A stretch of DNA of 11,062 nt from Lachnospiraceae bacterium. GTDB lineage: Bacteria > Bacillota > Clostridia > Lachnospirales > Lachnospiraceae. Within the stretch, counting starts at the first letter, position 1, and every line of letters begins with the position of its first letter. A model generated the notes under the pieces. The model made no database searches. It worked only from the letters and a program-made list of their open reading frames with translations, and was not told where the DNA came from. Where the stretch lies: positions 1 through 11,062 of the forward strand of contig SFNX01000059.1 of NCBI GenBank assembly GCA_004552595.1. Direction: 5' to 3'. The position numbers and the translations under genes were made by a program. This document shows, piece by piece, positions 7,832-11,062 of this stretch.

Positions 7832-9352
7832 ACAGTTATTTCAGGTGAGAAGCACTGGGTAGGCGGACCGGCAGATGGAAGCAGACCGGACGAAGTTACA
7901 ATTAAGTTATATGCAAGTAATGTAGGTGTAGGACAGCAGGTTATCAATACAGCAGTTGCCAAAGCACCTGATTGGAAGTACAGATTCGATTCATTCGAAA
8001 ACGGTAAGAAGCTTCCGGCATATACAACAGACGGTCAGAAGATCGTTTACAGAGTTGATGAAGTTGAAATCCCTGGCTATCTGTCAGAGAAGGTAGAGGT
8101 TGTAGAAGGAAAGGTATATGATTTCTACAATACATACGGTGAGCTTCTTATCAGAAAGGTTGATGCAATAACCGGCGCAACGCTTGCAGGTGCAGAACTT
8201 GCTATTCTTGATTCTGCAGGTACAGAAATCGACAGATGGGTATCAGGAACATCAGCTCATGCAGTAGATATTACTAAGGTTGAATTTGATAAGACATACA
8301 CATTACGTGAAGTAAGTGCTCCTACAGGTTACAAGGTGGCTCCAGATCAGACATTTACGTTTAAGAAGGGCGAGACTACTGTAGTAACTATGAGAGATGA
8401 GAAGATTACAGGTTCAGTTAAGCTTAGAAAGCTTGATGCTACAACAAGAGCAGCTCTTGAAGGTGCAGAGTTTGCACTTTACAGAGAAGACGGCTCAAGA
8501 GTATATGCATCAGGTACAGCAGGATCATACAGATACTCTGAGACAAGCTCAAACGGAAGATTTGTAGTTAATGCAGCAGGAGAGCTCGAGGTTACAGATT
8601 TACCATACGGCTCATACTACTTCACAGAGACAGTTGCTCCTGCAGGATATATTAGAAGCACAGACAGATTCTCATTCTCAGTGCTCAGTGATGGAGAGAC
8701 AGTTGAAGTTGTTGCTCTTAATGCTAAGGAAGTAGGTTCGGTAAGACTTAGAAAGACAAATGCAGACGGTTCAGTATCACTTGCCGGTGCAGTATTCGAG
8801 CTCTATGCTAAGACACCTACAACAGTATCAAGTGCTATAGCAGCTACAATTTACTCTGATGTATATTACAGAGTTGGTACATACACAACAGATGCTTCGG
8901 GTGAGATTTATGTAGGCGACCTTCCTTGGGATGATTACTACTTCGTAGAAGTAGAAGCTCCTGCAGGATATGAAGTCAATACAGATGTAAACGGCGATCC
9001 AATCGCATACACATTCACAATTGGCTCATCAGCTACAGCAACTGTTTCATACGATTTAGGACGTATTACTAACAGCACAACTCCTCCTGATACACCGGTA
9101 GTTCCAAGTAGCGGTGGAGAAGTAAGAGGAGAGAGAAGACCTACAGATACAGGCAGACGTTCAGGTGGCGTATTATCAGGAGTACTTGGTGTACGTGCAG
9201 CACCGAAGGCAGGCGTTCTTGGTGAGAGACTTGGTCCTGTTACAGGAGATGCATTCAATATCTTCTTATGGACATTACTCCTTCTTGCAAGCATTGGCTC
9301 AATTATTGCAGTAGCAATTGCTAATGCCAGAAGAAAGAAAAACGCCAGATAA
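2..9352 (+). CDS. Giant Spy0128/FctA-repeat surface protein with Cna-B and SpaA domains and a sortase signal (5' partial)
   Basis: The frame is open from base 2, the first complete codon, to TAA at 9350-9352, giving 3116 residues. The ATG at 155 lies inside a repeat, just before its FDNTY end motif, so it is not the start; the signal peptide and N-terminal tip are outside the window. The order is one partial and 18 complete FctA-like domains (2-7831), a Cna-B domain (7832-8137), three SpaA-type domains (8138-9076), a linker, GPVTGD, a membrane helix and a basic tail. Known for the family: Spy0128 domains form Lys-Asn isopeptide bonds, catalysed by a Glu, that stiffen Gram-positive pili and adhesins. 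The same triad is visible in every complete repeat here. Inferred role: a long, protease-resistant wall-anchored stalk or adhesin; the ligand is unknown. No sortase or other pilin gene lies in the window, and a terminator follows directly, so it is the last gene of its transcript. It could be a pilus backbone, but its size argues for a stand-alone adhesin. Confidence 0.93.
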   Translation, partial: YTAKNKYIARVKIEKLFNNGALSGYGASVEYFKYNVNDTTDITKLGDGLTAMSFDNTYAAKGETILYAKKELTNRTLVANEFTFELYERTDDGDIKIGEKTNDADGIVKFDKITYPNLKSVGEHIYVIKEVKGNLSGVSYFGGEKVVTVDVADNGSGALSVTHKDATESNPVVITNTYNANGEVTFAVTKEIIGNGTLSQDKEFSFELNKIIDGKAETIETVKIAGDGDATFTTLKYELSDKGKVYKYTIREVIPDGAKGYPEGSATPSYYMIPVTSEYYDGIKYDPTVHEITVKVDDNGSGKLVITQELDNSHVESVNAKFTNEYNPRNLYACIEGRKKIVGSNIKLNDGDFTFKFELAEDYGDKISIPVKGEITPCNAMYEQYKVTENGKEYYTSKNLASGEFGLHGITFNAPGTYTVKVSEINGGESGWIYDNSEYTWTFDIIDSGEGYLRPRDTNSEVKVVKNDSVNYKPEDMIFENTYVSGGKAVINAQKAISGDYDKTVQQGEFKFELLDGNNENANRVGEIKETAAGGSVTFDTIEYTLSSLEGAKEKDFVYYVHEVLPDKLKQSEVTDSKGAKRTVGYSYDDTYHKVTVHVALNDTTNELDTTVTYEDGNVATITNKYEAYGSVKFGGNKKLLGRKFKDDDSGRFSAILIDEATNEVIDTASINKKSGLFNNNGGEFTFKTLEYTKPGNYKYLVKEVGEVEGITNDTTIYEVTVSVTDINGDGKLTCVPTYGNNAPEITFVNTLNTPGKANVIANKKLDFGTLKRDQFSFILIDKATNEIIDTKKNDESGLVQFDQIEYTLDQLEKVDGNPVPTTFYYTISEVNDEQEEYEYSTLYYNVEITVSPGDDGLTTEVIYKDPNGLKVKPGEVVFENKYKADGKVQFEISKTLTGRAMDNKQFSFELRDESGNLVKLYDEEGNETFDGIVYSPSSDAGKAVKIAFPEIQYTQADLNEEASRAIDTDGTFAKYYTIREVIPGSIAEGYTYDASVYNVQVTLKDNGKGKIVTDWKAYKAGEVTAEKNFLQQIWKNLVAFFTGKNANQNVVFKNKYVAEGELKLKAIKETNGVLNKDYFSFILKGKDENGKDISETVTNDANGNVTFSAIKYTKPSSEPYVYTINEVIPKDKDKKAGFTYDETVYTVKVTVTDDGSGVLSVNADITARSKDKISAVSTAVSTVVTNTDGSSKGLCEPDAVKFVNPYTTGGASVVIDGNKVVAGRKAQVAKDEFTFKLSGGDLTEDRFASTEAGGRFTFGPIEYSYEDLNGKNEETYTYTVSEVIPSEKDANITYSNETYTVVVTLKDNHDGTLSATKTIVGANSIVFTNTYSAANSLPLQVKKTVTGKKVSDNLDFSFELSGTGIDPAIVVNAKAGEVASFPDRQFKLEDLYDEATKTYGKREYDYKIREIPNDGEEYAGYEFDTTEYNIHVEVTNESSDGKLTVRNRVDIVKDGVTTEGTLEDVTPATFIFNNPYKADGQTEIVGTKTLTGRTLEEGEFEFVLLNDESEVIATASNDANGNFKFGGEGTDILKFTQEDVGKTFNYTVKEVIPENKADRLPNVTYDGTVINVAIEVCDAGKGKLSFNQTVTNGRGGKVAFVNEFIADGSIQFKVDKKLTGRNLNDGEFEFVLKQTKGGKIKSFESGEKTVTNNAAGAVDFGSIAFDQTEVGEYEFEITEKSGDIKGVTYSNNKYTAKVNVSVKNGALAVEKTEETGSTTFENKFIASAYVDLGGEKILKGFESDKIKKGEYTFILKDSEGNKIADTTVNGKGEYKFSHNDVTALNYTQDDLEYNAATGKYTTVKTYTVEEYEPETHDEKITYDKKVYTVTVTLDLNTVTGKMSAVATTDKGAKASEMNFTNIYEDENEWAPSVTKTVVGKNYENGKYTYKLTEVDKDGNVVAGGYTEEIKNTDITTSFSSIKYNQSKLGTYYYKIEEINTEDGTAIDKTVYYATVVVDVDETTQAISINDTYTKVSGDETTGATEVVFTNKYKASLEIPLEGLKKLENRNLKADEFSFAIMDGDKVLVNDGNEMIAKNVAGTMNDKGVAEGKFVFPVMKFDQEVFKNASGGYDSEKELKYTVVEQKKDNCGGITQSQEKYSLVIKLTAGIDGITKEVKIDKLGENGGIFGLKDGKAKLEFTNVYEATGEWDPEGWKELVGRDLKDGEFEFKIREVDLKNDTVNGHEYVVKNVGNQIKFSSDDVVSKGDYFLKYTQDDLGPNGKANFIYEFSEVKQETATGIKFDEDIYKILVEVSDNGDGTLNVKVDRDDLLNKLTQKIKDSNLEDKNISENAIFLFKNEYEAYGSLDLIGTKTFDGPEEFLKDFKFTIKETTEGKESYEDTVSCDEKGVITFSKLSYKYKPMERDDRGTHTYEIREVIPADDSKALGVKYDKRVYKVTVDVTDKGEGKLVPVVKSITRELIGDGQEPNYDFFVGSGENRANYFTFENKYEANADLLFKGMKFLKRYEDSKDYITGDELKNFEFALYRVDATKDTLIDYATASADGSFVLGLDDNGDISEGVKFTQKDIGQTYTYLIKETTKVGDGVVYDENVYEITVVVKAPAAGSDKLILDVTAIDKSGATVAVKLENDKYLYTASTFNFTNLKPEYTVISGEKHWVGGPADGSRPDEVTIKLYASNVGVGQQVINTAVAKAPDWKYRFDSFENGKKLPAYTTDGQKIVYRVDEVEIPGYLSEKVEVVEGKVYDFYNTYGELLIRKVDAITGATLAGAELAILDSAGTEIDRWVSGTSAHAVDITKVEFDKTYTLREVSAPTGYKVAPDQTFTFKKGETTVVTMRDEKITGSVKLRKLDATTRAALEGAEFALYREDGSRVYASGTAGSYRYSETSSNGRFVVNAAGELEVTDLPYGSYYFTETVAPAGYIRSTDRFSFSVLSDGETVEVVALNAKEVGSVRLRKTNADGSVSLAGAVFELYAKTPTTVSSAIAATIYSDVYYRVGTYTTDASGEIYVGDLPWDDYYFVEVEAPAGYEVNTDVNGDPIAYTFTIGSSATATVSYDLGRITNSTTPPDTPVVPSSGGEVRGERRPTDTGRRSGGVLSGVLGVRAAPKAGVLGERLGPVTGDAFNIFLWTLLLLASIGSIIAVAIANARRKKNAR
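7832..8137 (+). other. Cna-B type isopeptide domain between the repeat array and the SpaA modules
   Basis: This stretch of about 102 residues has the classical Cna-B layout and differs from the preceding repeats. It opens with SGEKHWVGG, which carries the Lys. It continues with R-P-D-E-V-T-I-K-L-Y-A and W-K-Y-R-F before G-Q-K-I-V-Y-R-V-D-E-V, which carries the Glu, then I-P-G-Y, and ends in DFYNTY, which carries the Asn. In this family these residues form an intramolecular Lys-Asn bond. It is the only Cna-B copy in the window and marks the switch from stalk to wall-proximal modules. Confidence 0.88.
8138..8413 (+). other. SpaA-type (prealbumin-like) domain 1
   Basis: It begins LLIRKVDAITGATLAGAEL and contains the family signature REVSAPTGY, in which the Glu catalyses the isopeptide bond. 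It ends in VVTMRDEKITG. The Lys of the RKVDA strand and the Asp near the end are the probable bond partners. This fold is common next to the wall anchor of Gram-positive pilins and adhesins. Confidence 0.85.
8414..8737 (+). other. SpaA-type (prealbumin-like) domain 2
   Basis: It begins SVKLRKLDATTRAALEGAEF and contains FTETVAPAGY, matching the SpaA signature E-x-x-A-P-x-G-Y. It ends near VVALNAKEVG, where the Asn is the probable partner of the RKLDA Lys. Compared with domain 1 it has about 15 extra residues rich in Ser, Gly and Tyr in the middle loop. Confidence 0.85.
8738..9076 (+). other. SpaA-type (prealbumin-like) domain 3, closest to the wall
   Basis: It begins SVRLRKTNADGSVSLAGAVF, shows FVEVEAPAGY, and ends at GRITNS, with an Asn as the expected bond partner. 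A Thr/Ser/Tyr-rich insertion lies between the F-E-L-Y-A strand and the E-V-E-A-P-A-G-Y strand. It is followed directly by the Pro-rich linker leading to the sorting signal. Confidence 0.83.
9077..9349 (+). other. Wall-anchor region: linker, GPVTGD sorting signal, membrane helix, basic tail
   Basis: A Pro/Gly/Arg-rich linker (9077-9229) contains the short duplicated element SGVLGVR and AGVLGER. It is followed by L-G-P-V-T-G-D at 9230-9250, then a hydrophobic helix of about 24 residues (9254-9325) and the tail RRKKNAR. The order of TG motif, helix and positive tail is the standard cell-wall sorting signal that sortases cleave between Thr and Gly. The usual Leu of LPxTG is replaced by Gly. Similar xPxTGD endings are common in clostridial surface proteins, as far as I recall. 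Confidence 0.85.
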
Positions 9353-9390
9353 TTAAATAATTTTCGAATCTGATTCGATTTATGGGAGGG

Positions 9391-9417
9391 CCCTGACGCG
9401 AATGCGTCAGGGTTTTT
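9391..9417 (+). terminator. Strong rho-independent terminator of the surface-protein gene
   Basis: A perfect 9-bp stem (CCCTGACGC at 9391-9399 and GCGTCAGGG at 9404-9412) encloses the 4-base loop GAAT. It is followed at once by five T (9413-9417). It lies 38 bases after the stop codon. No matching T run is present on the opposite strand, so it acts on + strand transcription only. Confidence 0.93.
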
Positions 9418-9455
9418 CTATTATTTATATCTAATATTTCATTTTTAATCTGCTA

Positions 9456-9484
9456 TCGAAAAAATAATAACTTCGTGTTAAAAT
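9456..9484 (+). promoter_or_regulatory. Candidate extended -10 promoter for the rhomboid/M16C operon
   Basis: TCGAAA (9456-9461) is separated by 17 bases from TAAAAT (9479-9484), which is preceded by TGT and so forms an extended -10 element. The -35 matches the sigma-A consensus at 4 of 6 positions and the -10 at 5 of 6. AT-rich sequence makes chance matches likely. A second candidate lies downstream; I cannot tell which is used. Confidence 0.4.
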
Positions 9485-9508
9485 ATTATGGAGTATGCAT
9501 TTTAATTA

Positions 9509-9538
9509 TTCACAGAATAATCATACAATATGTATATT
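9509..9538 (+). promoter_or_regulatory. Second candidate sigma-A promoter, overlapped by an inverted repeat
   Basis: TTCACA (9509-9514) and TATATT (9533-9538) each match the consensus at 5 of 6 positions, with an 18-base spacer. The -35 hexamer sits inside the perfect inverted repeat ATTATTC-ACA-GAATAAT (9505-9521), so a dimeric regulator could block or help the polymerase there. If the upstream promoter is used instead, the same repeat would form a small leader hairpin. Confidence 0.4.
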
Positions 9539-9554
9539 ATATTTCTTAATAAAT

Positions 9555-9561
9555 AAAGGAG
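9555..9561 (+). promoter_or_regulatory. Ribosome binding site of the rhomboid-like gene, unusually distant
   Basis: AAAGGAG is a good Shine-Dalgarno match but ends 14 bases before ATG 9576, longer than the usual 5-9. The in-frame stops TAA (9567) and TAG (9570) lie between them, so the only earlier in-frame codon available is ATT at 9573. The ATG is therefore almost forced, and translation may be inefficient. Confidence 0.7.
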
Positions 9562-9575
9562 TATTTTAATAGATT

Positions 9576-10463
9576 ATGAACAGTTTTTTAGACAAAGCAG
9601 AACGAAAATACGGAAAATATGCAATTAATAATTTATCGTTATATATTATTGTTGCATATGTAATTGGCTATATATTGTCACTTACCGGAACAGTAGATTT
9701 TTTAAGGCTTAATCCATATGAAATAGTACATGGACAGGTATGGAGAATTATTACATGGATAATCGTTCCACCATCATCGCTTGGTATTTTTACAATTATC
9801 ATGCTTTTTTTCTATTATTCACTTGGAAGAAGTCTTGAAATGACCTGGGGCGCATTCAGATACAATGTATATATTTTCTCAGGAATGATATTTACATTTA
9901 TCGGTGCAATGCTTTTATATGTATTCTTTGCATATGCAAGTAACAATAATCCCGAAGAAGTCGGATTTGTAATAAGTATGTATGTCACTACATATTACGT
10001 CAATATGTCCATTTTCCTTGTTTTTGCAGCACTTTATCCGAATATGCAGGTGCTACTATACTTCTTCATTCCGATTAAGATTAAGTGGATGGCAATACTT
10101 TATGCAGTGCTTTTAGTAGTTGAAGTTGTTCAGATCAGATCATTGCCGATTATTATTATTCGAGGTGTGATTTTGCTTGCATCGCTTCTTAACTTCTTAA
10201 TATTCTTCCTTAACTCAAGGAATATGAAGAGGTTTTCGTATGCTGAGAGAAAGAGGCAGGCTGATTTTAGAAATTCTGTAAATCAGGCAAAATCAACAGG
10301 TGCAAAAGATTCAACAACCGGTAAGATATCAAAGCATAAATGTGCAATTTGCGGAAGAACCGAGCTTGATAATCCTGATCTTGAGTTCAGGTTCTGCTCA
10401 AAATGTAACGGTAATTATGAATACTGTAACGAACATTTATTTACGCACAGGCACAAAGAGTAA
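9576..10463 (+). CDS. Rhomboid-fold membrane protein without protease residues, with C-terminal zinc-ribbon-like motif
   Basis: The product has 295 residues. Hydrophobic segments lie at about 22-37, 68-83, 96-120, 130-155, 170-187 and 189-212, the six-helix rhomboid plan. Rhomboid landmarks are W56-R57 in the first loop and G84-R85-S-L-E88 followed by W-G-A-F-R-Y after helix 2. Catalysis looks lost. Where helix 4 should carry GxSG the sequence reads N-M-S145-I. The last helix has no His, and helix 2 lacks the conserved His/Asn. By analogy with iRhoms and derlins it would bind or route membrane clients rather than cut them; this is inference. After a basic linker the tail holds C256-x2-C259, C274-x2-C277, C284, H287, H291 and H293, a likely cytoplasmic zinc-binding module. 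It is the first gene of a probable operon with the M16C peptidase, 27 bases downstream. Automated annotation would probably call it a rhomboid protease, which the residues do not support. Confidence 0.82.
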   Translation: MNSFLDKAERKYGKYAINNLSLYIIVAYVIGYILSLTGTVDFLRLNPYEIVHGQVWRIITWIIVPPSSLGIFTIIMLFFYYSLGRSLEMTWGAFRYNVYIFSGMIFTFIGAMLLYVFFAYASNNNPEEVGFVISMYVTTYYVNMSIFLVFAALYPNMQVLLYFFIPIKIKWMAILYAVLLVVEVVQIRSLPIIIIRGVILLASLLNFLIFFLNSRNMKRFSYAERKRQADFRNSVNQAKSTGAKDSTTGKISKHKCAICGRTELDNPDLEFRFCSKCNGNYEYCNEHLFTHRHKE

Positions 10464-10490
10464 TAAACATAACGAAAGAAGGATAAATTC

Positions 10491-11062
10491 ATGCATAGCG
10501 CATATGAAGTAGTAAAAGAAAAGAATGTCGTTGATTTGAATTCAAAGGGGTATCTTTTAAGGCATAAAAAGACAGGTGCAAAGGTTTTTATTTTGTCTAA
10601 TGATGATGAGAACAAGGTATTCTACATAGGATTCAGGACGCCGCCGTATGATTCGACAGGTTTACCACACATTTTAGAGCATTCTGTATTATGTGGTTCT
10701 AAGAAATATCCTGTTAAGGACCCGTTTGTGGAACTCTGTAAGGGTTCACTGAATACATTTTTAAATGCAATGACATATCCTGATAAGACTGTATATCCAA
10801 TTGCGTCATGTAATGATCAGGATTTCAAAAACCTTATGGATGTATATATGGATGCAGTATTTCATCCTAATATTTATGAACATGAGGAGATTTTTCGTCA
10901 GGAAGGATTTAGATACGAGCTTGAGAATAAGGACGATGATATTACAATAAATGGTGTTGTGTATAATGAGATGAAGGGAGCTTTTTCAACGCCTGACGAC
11001 ATTATGAACAGGGAGATTTTTAATACTTTATTCCCTGATACTGCATACGGCGTTGAATCAGG
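10491..11062 (+). CDS. M16C (PreP/Cym1-like) insulinase-family zinc metallopeptidase, 3' partial
   Basis: The frame from ATG 10491 runs off the right edge after 190 codons. The start is supported by AGAAGGA (10477-10483), 7 bases upstream. The inverted zinc motif H60-I-L-E63-H64 sits in G-L-P-H-I-L-E-H-S-V-L-C-G-S, and the third zinc ligand is E160 in V-V-Y-N-E-M-K-G. S-L-N-T-F-L-N-A-M-T-Y-P-D-K-T (86-100) is a further M16C hallmark. Known for the family: these enzymes form a closed chamber of two halves and degrade short unfolded peptides, such as cleaved targeting peptides in organelles. Members are usually near 1000 residues, so about four fifths of the gene is missing here. There is no signal peptide at the N terminus, so a cytoplasmic peptide-recycling role is most likely. 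The 27-base gap to the rhomboid-like gene, with no terminator between, suggests co-transcription. Confidence 0.92.
   Translation, partial: MHSAYEVVKEKNVVDLNSKGYLLRHKKTGAKVFILSNDDENKVFYIGFRTPPYDSTGLPHILEHSVLCGSKKYPVKDPFVELCKGSLNTFLNAMTYPDKTVYPIASCNDQDFKNLMDVYMDAVFHPNIYEHEEIFRQEGFRYELENKDDDITINGVVYNEMKGAFSTPDDIMNREIFNTLFPDTAYGVES

Noticed and set aside
9137..9154. RPTDTG as an alternative LPxTG-type sorting motif
   Set aside because: There are two residues between Pro and Thr-Gly instead of one, and a hydrophobic helix does not follow within the usual distance; GPVTGD at 9233-9250 fits much better.
9365..9377. Palindrome CGAATC-T-GATTCG between the stop codon and the terminator
   Set aside because: The single-base loop is too small for a stable hairpin without losing pairs, and no T run follows. 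It may be only a chance palindrome or a minor 3' end element.
9384..9389. GGGAGG resembling a Shine-Dalgarno sequence just before the terminator
   Set aside because: No start codon with an open frame lies at a suitable distance, and the site borders the terminator stem.
10300..10512. A 70-codon + strand frame across the end of the rhomboid-like gene and the start of the peptidase
   Set aside because: It overlaps the conserved Cys/His tail in another frame and the true peptidase start, and its translation resembles no protein.
1..11062. CRISPR array, tRNA or rRNA genes, insertion sequences, riboswitch
   Set aside because: I found no short regular direct repeats with spacers, cloverleaf candidates, transposase frame or recognisable aptamer. 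The periodicity in the window is protein-domain repetition.

Overview
The window looks like low-GC Gram-positive DNA, most likely from Bacillota, class Clostridia, and probably a gut or rumen Lachnospiraceae. The evidence is AT-rich sequence, AGGAG-type ribosome binding sites, AGA as the usual arginine codon, a sortase-anchored protein built from Spy0128/FctA-like domains, and an M16C peptidase. The family-level assignment is inference; no rRNA or other marker gene is present.

Bases 2-9352 (85% of the window) are one uninterrupted + strand reading frame with no start codon of its own. It is open at the left edge, so the visible 3116 residues are only the C-terminal part of a larger surface protein. 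From N to C terminus it contains the end of one repeat, 18 complete Spy0128/FctA-like domains of about 120-175 residues, one Cna-B domain, three SpaA-type domains, a short Gly/Arg/Pro linker, a non-canonical sorting signal (GPVTGD), a membrane helix and a basic tail. Every complete FctA-like repeat keeps the Lys, Glu and Asn at the places expected for a self-formed Lys-Asn isopeptide bond. The protein is best read as a very long, covalently stiffened, wall-anchored stalk or adhesin whose N-terminal tip lies outside the window. A strong intrinsic terminator follows 38 bases after its stop codon.

Bases 9353-9575 are intergenic. After the terminator come two possible sigma-A promoters and an inverted repeat. 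Two + strand genes follow, 27 bases apart and probably co-transcribed. The first (9576-10463) is a six-helix rhomboid-fold membrane protein that lacks the protease catalytic residues and ends in a Cys/His zinc-binding motif. The second (10491 to the right edge) is the N-terminal part of an M16C (PreP/Cym1-like) zinc metallopeptidase with HxxEH and its distal Glu. Nothing in the sequence links these two genes functionally to the surface protein; the terminator separates them.

The most interesting object is the giant isopeptide-domain protein, with its repeat subtypes, its unusual loop insertions and the base-composition shift between array and anchor. The second is the catalytically dead rhomboid with a zinc-finger tail. 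No sortase, other pilin gene, RNA gene, CRISPR array or insertion sequence was seen.
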